The position numbers and the translations under genes were made by a program. Shown here in pieces: positions 10,830-22,488 of a DNA stretch of 64,000 nt (position 1 is the stretch's first letter; each line of letters starts with the position of its first letter). Under the pieces are notes generated by a model. That model was not told where the DNA came from. It did no database searches and saw only the letters and a program-made list of their open reading frames with translations. Source of the DNA: Combretum micranthum (lineage: Eukaryota; Streptophyta; Magnoliopsida; Myrtales; Combretaceae). The DNA is taken from contig JAMXBD010000066.1 in NCBI GenBank assembly GCA_024138025.1, positions 1,736,001 through 1,800,000 of the forward strand, given 5' to 3'.

Positions 10830-13800
10830 AGCACTCATCATACTTATCCATACCCAATTCTCTACACAAAGTGTAAAAACGATCACCACTGAAGGGTTTT
10901 ATAAAAAATATCAGCAATTTGATTATTTGTATCAACAAATTCCAAGGTGATATCTCTATGTAGAACATGATCTCTAAAGAAATGATGTCTCTTTTTTCGA
11001 TATGCTTGAATGTAGACTGTTGACTCAGATTTTTTGTTAAATTTATGGCACTTGTGTTATCACAGCGAATTGGAACATGTTAATAATTTAAATCATAATT
11101 TAGCAAAGTTTGTTTTATCCATAAAAATTGTGCACAATAGTTGAAGCTATATACCCAGCTTCGATAGTTGAAAGTGCAACAATATTTTGTTTATTTAAGT
11201 ACCAAGATATTAGGAAGTTCCCAAGAAAGTGGTATGTGCCACTTGTGCTTTTCCAATCTATTTTGCACCGTGTAAAGTCAGCATCAAAGTATCCAACTAA
11301 ATCGAAAGAAGTAAGCTTTAGATACCACAAGCCAATTTCAATAGTGTCTACAAGATACTTGAATATGCGTTTTATTGCATTCAAGTGTGATTTTTTTTAG
11401 ACAAGATTGAAATCGTACACATGTACACACCAAAAACATATTATCAAGTCTAGAAGCTGTTAGATATAACAAACTACCTATCATGCCTTAATAAAACTTT
11501 TCACAAACATTTTTCCCATTTTCATTTTTATCAAGTTTTATGTTTGTGCTCCTAAGTATAGATCTAGTTTTGCAATTATTGATTTTAAAAAATTTTAAGA
11601 GTTCTTTGGTATATTTTGATTCATTTACGAAGATTTCATTTTCAAATTTCTTTATTTAAAGACCTAGAGAGTAATTGAGTTCTCCTATCATGCTCATTTC
11701 CAATTCTTTCTTCATGGATTCAACAAATTCGTTAATAAGACTCATGTTAGTAGCTCCAAACATAATTTCATCCACATAGATTTGCACAATCAATGTGTCT
11801 AACTTGTGATTTATGATAAAAAGAATTGTGTCAATTTTTCCTTTAGAAGCTCTTTTGTTTAAAAGGAAGCTACTGAGTCTTTCATACTAAGCTCTAAAAG
11901 CTTGCTTGAGACCATAAAGTACTTTGTTTAGTTTGTAAACATGATCAGGGAATTTATTATTTTCAAAACCTGATGGTTACTTTACATAGACTTCTTCTTT
12001 TATAAAACCATCTGAGAAAGCACTGTTGACATCCATTTGAAAAAGAGTAAAATTTTTTAATGCAACAAATGCCAAAAGCATTATAATAGTTTCTAGTCTA
12101 GCAACTAGGGCAAAGGTTTCATCAAAATCTATGCCTTCTTTCTTGATTATATCCTTTAGCAACTAATCTAACTTTTTTTTTCTTATTATTATTCCAACTT
12201 CATCTAGTTGTTTCTATAAAACTATTTGGTTCCAATGACTAGTCTACTATTAGGTCTAGGAACCAAGATCCAAACTTCGTTCCTTGTAAATTAGTTTAAT
12301 TCTTTTTGCATTGCTTGTATCCAAAATTTATCTTTTAGAGCTTGTTTAGTATTTTTAGGTTTAGTTTGGGATCAAAAGACTAGATAACTCATATTTCTTA
12401 AGGAAGATCTTGTTTATACCCTATTAAAAGGTTCACCTATTATTAGATCTTTTGGGTATAATTTTGCATATTTCCAATCTTTAGGAAGATCATTATTAAC
12501 AGATTCAAGCACAATATCCTTTATATGTTTATTTCTTTTATCTACTTCTTTATTATTATTTTTAAGAGAAAACTTATCCAAACAAGCACAAATATTATCC
12601 ATATTATCTCTTGAACATGCATGACGTAAAGAATCATCGAAGGCAACATGAGTAAATTTTTCTACAACCAAGGTTCTCTTGTCAAACACGCTATATGCTT
12701 TACTAGTTAAAAAGTAACTCAGCAAAATTCCTTCATAAATTTTAGCATCAAAGTTAACTAGTTGTTCTTTTCTATTGTTCAAGATGTAACATTTAATACC
12801 AAATGGATGAAAATAAGATATATCAGACCTTCTTTCTTTTCAAAGTTCATAGGGGGTTTTCTTAAGAATTGGTCTTATGAAAACTTTGTTTGATATATAA
12901 CACATAATGTTTACAACTTCAGCCCAAAAATATTTAGGTAAATTATTTTCACACAACATAGTTCTAACCATTTCAATTAAAGTTTTGTTTTTCTTCTTAG
13001 CTACACCATTCTATTGTGGAGTTCTAAGTGCTGAAAAAGTATGTTCAATGCCATATTTATTGCAAAAATCATCCATTTCATAGTTTTCAAATTCTCCCTC
13101 ATGATTACTTCAAATAGATGCAATATTAAGACCTTTTTTCATTTTGGACTTTCTTGCAATATCTAAAAAAGATATAGTTTGTTTCATCTTTAGATTCAAG
13201 GAAAAAAAGTCCATGTATATCTAGTGAAGTCAACAACAATAACCAAAGTATATTTCTTACCTCCCAATCTTAAAGTTTGAGTAGGACCAAATAAGTCCAT
13301 ATGCAATAGCTCTAATCGCCTAGAAGTGGAAATAGCATCCTTAGATTTCAAAGAAGTTTTAGTTTACTTTCCTTGTTGACAAGTTTGACAAATCTTATCC
13401 TTTTGAAAATTTATTTTTGGTAAACCTTTGAAAATATTATTTTTAACAAATTTTGAAATTATATCCATACTAAATGTCCCAATTTTCTATACCATAGCCA
13501 ATTATTGTCATTTTGAGAGCATAGGCAAATTTCATTTGATGATTTGAAATCAATTAGATTAATTTTGTAAATGTTTCTTTGTCTATACCATTCAAATTAA
13601 GCTTGATTATAGTCAATTCTTTTAATAGAATATTTATTGGTAAGAAATGTTACTCTAAAACTATTATCACATAATTGACTTTCACTAAGCAGATTATGTT
13701 CTAAATCATCAACCAATATTTTCAATAATTAAATCTTTGTTTGTAAGAATATTACCTTCACCAGGAACAGTTAACTTTCAATTAATTCTGAAGATGATAT

Positions 13801-13960
13801 TCCCTTGATCTTTCATGTCTAAAGATGTAAACTTGGATGCGTTTTCGATCATATGTCTAAAGCAGTCATTGTTTAAGTACCATTTGTTGTTTCCACTTGA
13901 AGATTCCTACAAAACAAAGGATTATTTATTTGATATCTATTTGAGTTCGGGTCCTTTTTA
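10830..13960 (-). pseudogene. Copia pol remnant: protease, integrase, reverse transcriptase, RNase H
   Basis: From the 5' end (high coordinates): near 13860 is a protease-like WYLNNDCFRHM, where the usual catalytic DSG is replaced; near 13690 LEHNLLSESQLCD; near 13495 the integrase-side WLWYRKLGH. At 12414-12782 FDAKIYEGILLSYFLTSKAY and VFDKRT mark the end of the integrase region. At 11977-12162 the RT motif IDFDETFALVARLET and QMDVNSAF appear, and near 11790 the RT catalytic box reads YVDE instead of YVDD. RNase H is at 11115-11384 (VGYFDADFTRCKIDWKSTSG, ALSTIEAGYIA). Several stops and frame changes separate these blocks. Confidence 0.88.
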
Positions 13961-14397
13961 GTTAAGTGTAACAAAGATTTCTCTTTTAGGAACCCAAACT
14001 AGCTTACTTTTATGATTCAAATATATGGTCTTCTTATTGTACAATTGTGTGCAATGTAACCAGATTTGCCACAGTAATTGCATATCCCATGAGTGGTTTT
14101 TACAAACGAGTTTTGTGGGACTTATAACCACTTTTTCTATTATAGTTAATTCCATATTTATTTGAATCACACCTTTGATTTAAAAGAAGTGTGTTCAAAT
14201 TCTTTTTCCCATTGGTAATCTTGCTATAATTGCTTTTGAATCAACTAAGCTAACTTTCAATAGAATATTTTCATTTCTTAATTCTTATAGATCTTTTAAA
14301 ATTTTATCACTGGTGCTACTTGCACATGCAACATTATTTTTGATTTCAACATCAAGCAAATCATTTCCATTATTATTCATTTTGTCATTTTTTTATT

Positions 14398-15546
14398 TTA
14401 AAACATTAATTTCTTCATGCATCTTTTCATTTTTATTTTAATCTCCTCATGCTCAATTCTAAATTTATCTAGCCTTTCTCTTACTTCCAACATTAATGTT
14501 TTAAGCATGATATTCTTTTTCTCTATTTTTACTAACTTGCTATATACTTTATCAAACATAACACACATTTCATTATAAGAAGGGGAAGATGGAGAATTTG
14601 CCTCAGCATCCACATGTTCTCATCTGAGTTACTTGAGTCATCATCACTCCAAATGGCTATGAGTGCTTTCTTTCTTGGTCTCTTGGATGCTTTCTTGAGT
14701 AGTGGACAATATTGTTGAATGTATCCTAGTTTGTAACATTTGCAGCAGGTTATCACATCCTTTTTTTTTGTATCTTGGTAAACTACTATCATCATCTACC
14801 CCTTTTGTCTTGTTGCTGGACCTCACGAATTTCTTAAACCTTTTGGCCATCAAGACTAGTTCCTCATTATCATCATCATCATCATCTTCTTCTTCTTCGC
14901 TGGAATCATGACTTATATCTTTTAAACCAACAGCCTTCTTGTTTGATCCCTCTCCTTGTTTCTTAATGAGCTAATGTGTTTTAAGTGTTCCAAAGAGTTC
15001 CTCTTTGCTCATGGCACTCAAATCTAGTGCTTCTTCAATAGTTGTTCTCTTTGCTTCCCAATTGTTAGGTAGTCACCTGAGTAATTTTAAATTTATTTCC
15101 AAGTTAGTGAAATTCTTCCTAGGTACACTTAAAAGATTTATAATGTTGATGAATCTGTTATGCAATTCATCTATAGATTGAGTAGGAGGCATTTTGAAAA
15201 TTTCAAACTGTCCACACAAAAGACTTACTTTTGTATCTCTTACTCTTGAAGTTCCTTCATAAGTCATTTCTAATTAATCCCATATTTCTTTAGCTGATTT
15301 GCAAGTACAGATTCTATTGAAATCATTTTCATTTAGCTCACAATGTAATATGTTCATAGCTCTTTCATTTATATATAATCTTTTCCAATCTTCTTCATTA
15401 TAATCTTTTTCTTCTTTTCCTTCTATAATTAAAGATCCACTCTCTATAACATTTCATATTAATCTATTTTAAGCTTTTAGAAATATTTTCATTATACACT
15501 TCCAATATTGGTAGTTACCCCCACTTAGAAGAGGTAACCTGTTAAT
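14398..15546 (-). pseudogene. Copia gag remnant
   Basis: The minus strand starts near 15545 with a segment like LPLLSGGNYQYWK, the usual beginning of plant copia gag. At 15073-15267 comes TYEGTSRVRDTKVSLL and QSIDELHNRFINIINLL, typical of the UBN2 gag domain. An acidic low-complexity run (poly-E/D, about 14865-14905) follows. A CCHC-like knuckle is at 14706-14747: CKCYKLGYIQQYC, with Y in place of the zinc-binding His. The frame is broken by stops, so no functional capsid protein is made. Confidence 0.85.
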
Positions 15547-15630
15547 AACTTGACCTTTTTAAAAGCCTAGTGTATTTGATGCGATGATCTTTACTCTAAA
15601 TGCTATTAAGCACATAAAATTAGAGACGAA

Positions 15631-15642
15631 GCTCTAATACCA
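15631..15642 (-). other. Copia primer-binding site
   Basis: The minus strand reads TGGTATTAGAGC, an initiator-Met tRNA type site, two bases from the end of the 5' LTR (15645). Confidence 0.88.
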
Positions 15643-15644
15643 AA

Positions 15645-15751
15645 TGAAAACGCACTAGAAAATACTCATGAGGGAGGGGATGAATTGAGTTTTTGCCCTA
15701 AAATGCACAAAAAAGTAATTTTTATGTAATCAAATCAAATTAAATTCCAAT
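15645..15751 (-). repeat. Copia 5' LTR, distal piece
   Basis: It begins TGAAAACGC on the + strand, next to the primer-binding site. It is separated from the rest of the LTR (20759-21731) by the inserted 5.0-kb LTR; the CCAAT target duplication joins the two pieces. Confidence 0.83.
15747..15751. repeat. Target-site duplication CCAAT, left
   Basis: It matches CCAAT at 20754-20758 exactly, directly abutting the TG...CA ends of the inserted LTR. Confidence 0.85.
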
Positions 15752-15942
15752 TGTCACGCCCCGAAGGGTACCATAAACGTGGCAGTCCGCCGTACACAAT
15801 ATTAAAACCTAAGAATGACCACCTCAGTCACACGAAGGCTTCCACACTATGTACAAGGCGTCTAACACATAAAGAAGACACATCGGAATGATACATTTTA
15901 TGTTGATACAATTGAGTAACAATGTAAAGGAAATACAAATTT

Positions 15943-16006
15943 ACTATACTTCAGATACAAACCACTATACTTCATATACGAATCACTATACTTCAAAATA
16001 CAATTC
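15943..16006 (+). repeat. 21-bp tandem repeat, three units
   Basis: Units start with ACTATACTTC at 15943, 15964 and 15985. Confidence 0.8.
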
Positions 16007-17504
16007 ATTCAACTTCAATTTCATTCATCCACAGACTTTCCTACATAAACTATTACAAGACAAATCATAAAACTAGCTGATAACTTCAAACATTCGTATT
16101 CTTCATCGAAATCCCGGAGTCATTCCCGGCTCCAACCAATTTGGTCCCCACTTTGCATTCTTGAAATAACCTGTTCATTTAAACAACTAATGAGGTATAA
16201 GCTACACTAGCTTAGTGAGAATTTCCTTAATTTCGTGCCATAACAAACAAGTTATAATCAGTCATATGCTATGCATGAACAAACACGTGAGCAAGCAATT
16301 ATGCATGGGTATCCAGAACCTACACACAGAACGGATTTACGCCTTCCGTATCTTGGGTTAGGAATGGTATTGAGTCTACACGACCGCATCTAGTCCCCAA
16401 GCCCTCGGCTCTTAGCACTCGACTCAGCTAGGCTCATCCAAGAATGCATCCACATGCGCCTTAGTACCCCTGAATGAGCTCTAGCACCGGGTTCGTTATC
16501 CAAACAAGTCATCCACGAACCATACCGATCGACCTGCGTAGGAGTAGCATGCTACCAAATGCAATATGTCCGATGCAATGCATGACCAATTTAATTTTTG
16601 CTTAGGTCAAAAATATTTATACATTCTTTAAAGTGACCAACCAATATCACACGTATAACAAAAATAATATGAACGGTGCAGTTATCCAATCAAATCTTGG
16701 TTTCGATATGCTTTAGTATTCTTTGGCATACATTCATCACAGTCTCATCATATCTCCCATCCCTATTCATATCGATTTTTATCTTGTTCCTATAATTCTA
16801 ATGCAACTAACTACAAGCACAATCAAGGTAACAAAACAAGGAGAAAACTCACTCGGCCATTGGATCACCGGTCTTCTAGTAATAATAATTCGGTGGTAGG
16901 GAATCATCGAATTCAGGATCACCTAAAAAGGAAGAAATACTCTAATAAGTATTTCAACTCAAACTAATCTAAACGATTTTATACAAACTATCAAATTCGT
17001 AATTCTCGTCCTAAGCGGGAATTCCAACTTAAAACGGCCATAACTTGGTCATTTTAACTCGGAATCTCACAAATTATATATCGATTTCTATCTACTTCGA
17101 AAGATCTATCTATTTCTAATATTATTTTCAAGTTTTCAAAGCTTTAAAGCTTTGAAAAGTTCGGATCAGATTAGGGCAGCAACAATTTCAACTTTCGAAA
17201 GATAGTTTTGTAAATGTTTGTAATGTTTCTATTATATAAATTAGCTATGCATGTAATATGAGTGATTTCCTAACATGAATGACATGAGATGAGCTTAATG
17301 TATGCATGATCTTGATGATTTTGCTAAAAAGAAGTTTTATAACTTTTTATTTTGCAAGACCATAATAACAACTTACTTATGAAAATCTAGTTTTCTAACT
17401 TTGATCGTTTCCATTTGTTTTGGATTTGTTACTTAAGAAAATATAATTATTTTTGTCAAAATTGAGTCTTCATTATATATATTACTTATGACCTTCATTT
17501 CTAC

Positions 17505-18650
17505 ATAAAAATTTCCATTTTACACTTTGTACGCATGTTTTCAAGTGGGGTTGATTCCAAAATTCGAATTTTACAAAAATTAGTTTTTGAGTAATTCCTT
17601 TAAGTAAAAATCATTTGATAATTAGAAAATTAGGGCTCAATCATACATAACCACTAAGGACTTCATTCTTACACAAAAATTTGCATTTTACATTTGGCAA
17701 ATATGTTTTCCAATATGATTTACTCAAAAATCCGAATTTAGAAAATCCACTTTTTGAATGATTTGGGAAAAACTTGTTTAATGCATTAAAATTTAAGACT
17801 TTATGGTACCTATTACTTAAGGACTCCATTCATTACATAAAACCTTTATTTGAGCTTGGATAATAGGTGTTTTCATGGGCATGATCCAAAATTATGAATT
17901 TCACAAATTGACTACTAACTCAAATTTTCATCTTCATTCTACTTCTTGTTTTTACACATTAATCTCATCAAAACTCATTTCGACTTATAAAAATCACTAC
18001 TTAATGATATCTATTACATATACGCTTCATTTTTCATATAAAACATGAGTTTTGGAGTTGATAAATGGGTTTTAAAAATTGGTTGGTTGGGATCCCAATT
18101 TAGAAAATTTATTTTTGGTCATAACTTTGATAAAATTTATCTAAGCTTATGAAAATCCATTCCTTACATATCATATCTTAAGAACCTTTCATTTCTTAAA
18201 TAAAAACTTCATTTTTGAGTTGGAAAACATGTTTTAAAATATGCCTTGGCCAAAATCCGAAATAGAATTTTTATTTTGAAATCACATTAATTCTTGTACA
18301 AAGAAGTCTTGATGATATCATATATTAAACCTTCATTTTCTTAAGTAAAAATTACATTTTGACACTTGGAAAGTGGTTTTAAATATAGGTCTTGCCAAAA
18401 TACGAATTTCATTATTTTGTCTAAGTTCAAATCTAAGATCTACACATAATATGAACATAAATCTAAAAGAAACCCATGTAATGAACTAATAAACTCATAG
18501 ATCTAAATTTTACTTATCAAAATCAATTATGTTGTCTAACCCTAAGCCCTTCATTTTAAATGAAAAATACACATTTTGAAGTTGAAAAACCACTTTTCTA
18601 AATATGGTTCCATTTCATCCGAATTTTCAAAGTTTTTTTGTTGAAAATAA
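17505..18650 (+). repeat. Degenerate tandem array of ~150-220-bp units inside the giant LTR
   Basis: At least seven units start near 17505, 17675, 17835, 18030, 18195, 18340 and 18565. Each follows the pattern 'AAAA(T/C)TT.CATTTT ... GTTTT ... CCAAAAT.CGAATTT ... TTTTG'. Spacing is irregular and identity low, so the array is old. Confidence 0.65.
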
Positions 18651-20753
18651 AATAGATCTTGAGTTTCCTACAACTTTTCTACCATCACATGCTATTACAA
18701 GTCATCCATGAACATAAAACAAAGTCTAATGCATTTTATGAACTCAAACTCTAGATTTAGTTTTCTAAACTAGTTTTAAATGCATGAATCACTAAGATAG
18801 ACATGTGATGCCAGATCTATGCATAAATCATAAGAAATAACAAAATAACAACTTAAATAACAAGATCTATGGCATAAACAAAAATCAAAGCTATAAAAAG
18901 TTATATCTATAATATATATCAACTTTAAACAAGAAAATAATTGAAATACAAGATAATAAAAGTGAGAAAAGGAGTGTTTCATTTTGGTATCATCATCCTA
19001 GCTTTTAAGCTTATGAAGGTCATTTGATGCATGAAACCTTCATTACACTTTACCTATATCACCTATAGAGCTTTGGGAAGAATATTTGCTTAGAAATCTT
19101 TAGAATGAAGTGTGGAAGCTATTTTTAGAAGTGGGGAAGCTTTTTTTCATTGAAGAACAAGAGAAATGAAGAAGAAAGAGAGAAAAAGAGAGAGAGAGAA
19201 ACTAAAGAATGAAAAAGGAAGGAATGAGTAAATGAAGGAGAGAGAAAATGAGTGTTTAATTGAATAAATGAGAGGAAAAAAATAAACAAGGGCAAAAATT
19301 GGGGGAGGGCTGCCACGTGATTTGTGAGAGAGAAAGGGAGTGTTTTGTTGAATTTTGACTTAAAATTAAATTATGAAAAATGTGTTGTGTCTTCTTTAAG
19401 AAGGAGTAGAATTTATTTAATTTAGTCAAATATAGTAAATAAAGGACAATGGCATCCAAAAGAGGGTCAAAATCTGCCATGAAGTGTGGGTTAATGTGTA
19501 GAAAGATTGAAGTGAAAAGGAAGTGATATGTGTAAGGTGTACTTGAAGGTATGTTGTAAAAGTACTTTCTTAATAAATAAATTAAAATAAAATAAATTAG
19601 AATTTATTCCAAATATTTGTAGCATATTTTTCATAATTAAAATTAAATAATTATTTGAATTATTTTAGTATTTTAAAAATATGACCGATATGATCAAATA
19701 CGCGAATATGGCTATAATGATATTTTTATAACCCGAAAAATTATAAAAAATTTTATGAAAATAAAAATATTTTTAAAATATTTTTTAATTATTAAATTAA
19801 TTTATTTTATTTTTAGATATGGGTTAAACAAAATTTGATCCCTTAAAGACCCGAAACGAACTAATTTTAGAAAAACAAATTTTCTATAACATATAAAATA
19901 TTTATCTAAAAATATAAGGCTTTATAAGAATAATAAAATTTTGTAATGAAATAAAAATGAATAGTGCAAAAGACTAATCAATTACCGGTAATAATGGAAA
20001 TACGATAAAAAGGTTATAACTGTAACTTTTATAACCCGAAAAATTATATAACTGATATATTTAGAAATCTTATGAAATTACGAGTCTAACGGTACTATTG
20101 GTATATTTTTGATATCTCGAGCCCCGGGACACGCTTTTCGAAGTCTGTATCCGAACGGGTTCGAAATAGGTCAAAAATTTACCAATCTGATATTTTTAAA
20201 CAAACTCATATTACTATGAGCTATTCTACATATTTAAACTACATCTCGGCCACTAGGGCTAGGGTAGATTGCCGGACTTAAGCTATTGTATTCCGCTTAG
20301 GGTTTCCGGGTGATTTTCCGGTCTAGATCCTTGCCAATTTGGAAACTGATATTTTATGTTTATACAACGTATTTACTTTGAGAAATTTATTTTACATTTC
20401 ATTTTTGTAAGTATTTAATATCTCTTAATGTTTTCGGAATTCTTGAATTGAGTTATATTTTCGAAAGTCAATCGTTATTTGCTTTTTAATAATTTGTTTT
20501 TGGGCTTTATATTACCCGTTTTTATAAGTCGGAGTTAAATATGGAATTTTTCGTACGTAGTGGTTTTGAATTTGAAGACCGCTGAGTTCTTATTTTATTT
20601 TTAAGGATTTTCATTTTCTCATGATTAAGAAATATTTTGGATTCATTCATGATTTAGGACTTGTCGAAATTCGGTTTTAATTTGGAGCGATTTTTAGGGT
20701 TTATTTTCAAAGTTCATCTTAGAATTATTTACTGAAATTTTCTGGGGCTTACA

Positions 20754-20758
20754 CCAAT
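20754..20758. repeat. Target-site duplication CCAAT, right
   Basis: Partner of 15747-15751. Confidence 0.85.
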
Positions 20759-21731
20759 AGCAATTGATATAGTAATAACAAATTATAAAATGAAATATAA
20801 AAGAGATAAGGAGAGAAAATTTGAGCCCATATTTAACATGGAGTTAAGTCCGCTCCCTACTCTCCATGATCGCCAATTGCCTCCAATCAAGGACTTCACA
20901 CACTTTATTAATTTCATAAACACACATGCTCAAGCTAAGCAGTACATAACTTTACAACACATAGAAAATAAAATATTTCTTTCTCTCATAAGATACTTAA
21001 GAACAAAGCACTTAAATATTTTTCTCTCTTTTCAAATTTGAAAATTAATGAACAAGAGAACAACGATAATGAGAGATTTTTATTATTTGTATGTTTGCAA
21101 ATAAAAGCTTCTTTTCACCATTGTCCTCTACTTGTATCTCCAAAGGAATATGTATATATAATATTCAAAAGTTTAAATGTTTGCTAGAGATAACATCTTA
21201 AAGTTGTCAAGCATTAAATACGTGTAACGGCTCTTTTATCCCACATCAGCTCCATATTTTAATCTTTCATGCCTTTAGATTTTTCGCACCTCAATGTGTC
21301 GAATGCTGCGTCTTAACTTATCATACCTTGGATTTACCCTTCGACTACATCTGTGTATATTTGATTTTGTTGAGCTTGAGACTTGAGCTTTGCCGTGCCC
21401 TAGTGAATGAACTTGTTGAACCCACGACATGACTCGTGACCAAAGCTGTTCTTTTTTATCTCATGGAGCCTGACACTTGAGCTTGTCGCGCCTCAATTGT
21501 ATGGACTCATTGAGCCATTGACGTGACCCGTGACCAAAGCTTTACTGAAGAATTTTACCCTACTAATTCCTGCACAATCTCTAAGGAATAATATATACAA
21601 AATATATATTTTTTCTAACATATTATTCATCACATTGTTGGACTAATTAAGTGTAGTTTTAACACAATTGAATAGTTAATTATTCAACAAATTGTCTCAT
21701 CAAAATTCACATTAAACATACAAGTTCAACA
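20759..21731 (-). repeat. Copia 5' LTR, proximal piece
   Basis: Positions 20867-21731 match the 3' LTR at 8482-9344. On the minus strand it starts TGTTGAACTTG at 21731. Gypsy LTR sequence resumes at 21732. Confidence 0.85.
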
Positions 21732-21934
21732 CATGTAATGAGACTAATAAATATTTGACTATAATTATTTGCTGCTTATGCTTAGCTGGGTCTAGTGGAT
21801 CAGGAGTAGTAGTATACTAGGATGGAGCCCTGATGAATTATGTGTGGTGTTGTCCCAAGTGAAGTTCTACACAGAGATGATTCTAGTTGTCTATGAGTGG
21901 CACGAATATGGTACCCAGTGTGTATAGGGAGTAC

Positions 21935-21969
<35 letters not shown>

Positions 21970-22488
21970 GTATTCCTGATATATATAAAAGTATCTATAT
22001 ATGTTTGTTATGAGTCATGAGTCAGTCTAAGTTTAAGGTTATACATGAATAACCCTAGGCTGTGTTAGTTGTTAGCTTAAAGTTTTAGATAACGAAATCA
22101 TGGTTTATGCATTAATTATCATGTTACATGTGAATGTATGTGATAATTTTTCATGCGCGTGTGCTTGCGGGCCCTTTTTAATCTTTTTTAGGAACAGGTA
22201 GAGAACTGGTAGTGCTTGACTTAATGATTATGGTGTGTAGTTGATTATGGGGAGAACGTTAGTGGTGAATATTATCCAACAAAGTACTAGATGATTAGCA
22301 TTAGGTGTTAGATTGAAATTTGTTGAAACTGAAAAACCCAAATTATTTATGGAGTTTTCTAATTATGAGAGCTTCAATTAAATACTAGATTTAATTATGA
22401 ATTAATAGTAAGTTCTGAGCCTTTGCGTCTTTATATCTAATATAGACACCTAGTGGGTTGTAAATGTTTCTAAATTTAAGGCATTACA
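21732..22488 (+). repeat. Left gypsy-like LTR, second part
   Basis: It matches about 26007-26879, but lacks a ~125-bp segment present in the right LTR at about 26597-26725. It ends GGCATTACA at 22488. Confidence 0.82.
21938..21966. repeat. (TA)n microsatellite
   Basis: About 14 TA units inside the left gypsy-like LTR. The right LTR has only a short imperfect counterpart. Confidence 0.9.

Larger units (their letters stand above)
15752..20753 (+). mobile_element. 5.0-kb solo LTR inserted in the copia 5' LTR
   Basis: It starts TGTCACGCCCC and ends GGGGCTTACA, with a perfect 5-bp duplication CCAAT on both sides and no internal retroelement genes. It is therefore a solo LTR of about 5002 bp, left by recombination between the two LTRs of a long-LTR element (probably Ty3/gypsy from its ends; the lineage is not proven). 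It contains a 21-bp tandem repeat and a degenerate ~165-bp repeat array, which help to explain its size. A second family member fills 1-2855. Confidence 0.85.
8482..21731 (-). mobile_element. Degenerate Ty1/copia retrotransposon inserted in the gypsy LTR
   Basis: On the minus strand the order is 5' LTR (20759-21731 plus 15645-15751, split by a later insertion), primer-binding site (15631-15642), gag remnant, protease, integrase, reverse transcriptase and RNase H remnants, polypurine tract (9345-9358) and 3' LTR (8482-9344). The 5' LTR without its insertion is 1080 bp, running TGTTGAACTTG to GCGTTTTCA. The 3' LTR lacks the distal ~215 bp. All coding parts carry stops and frameshifts, so the element is dead. 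Confidence 0.85.
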
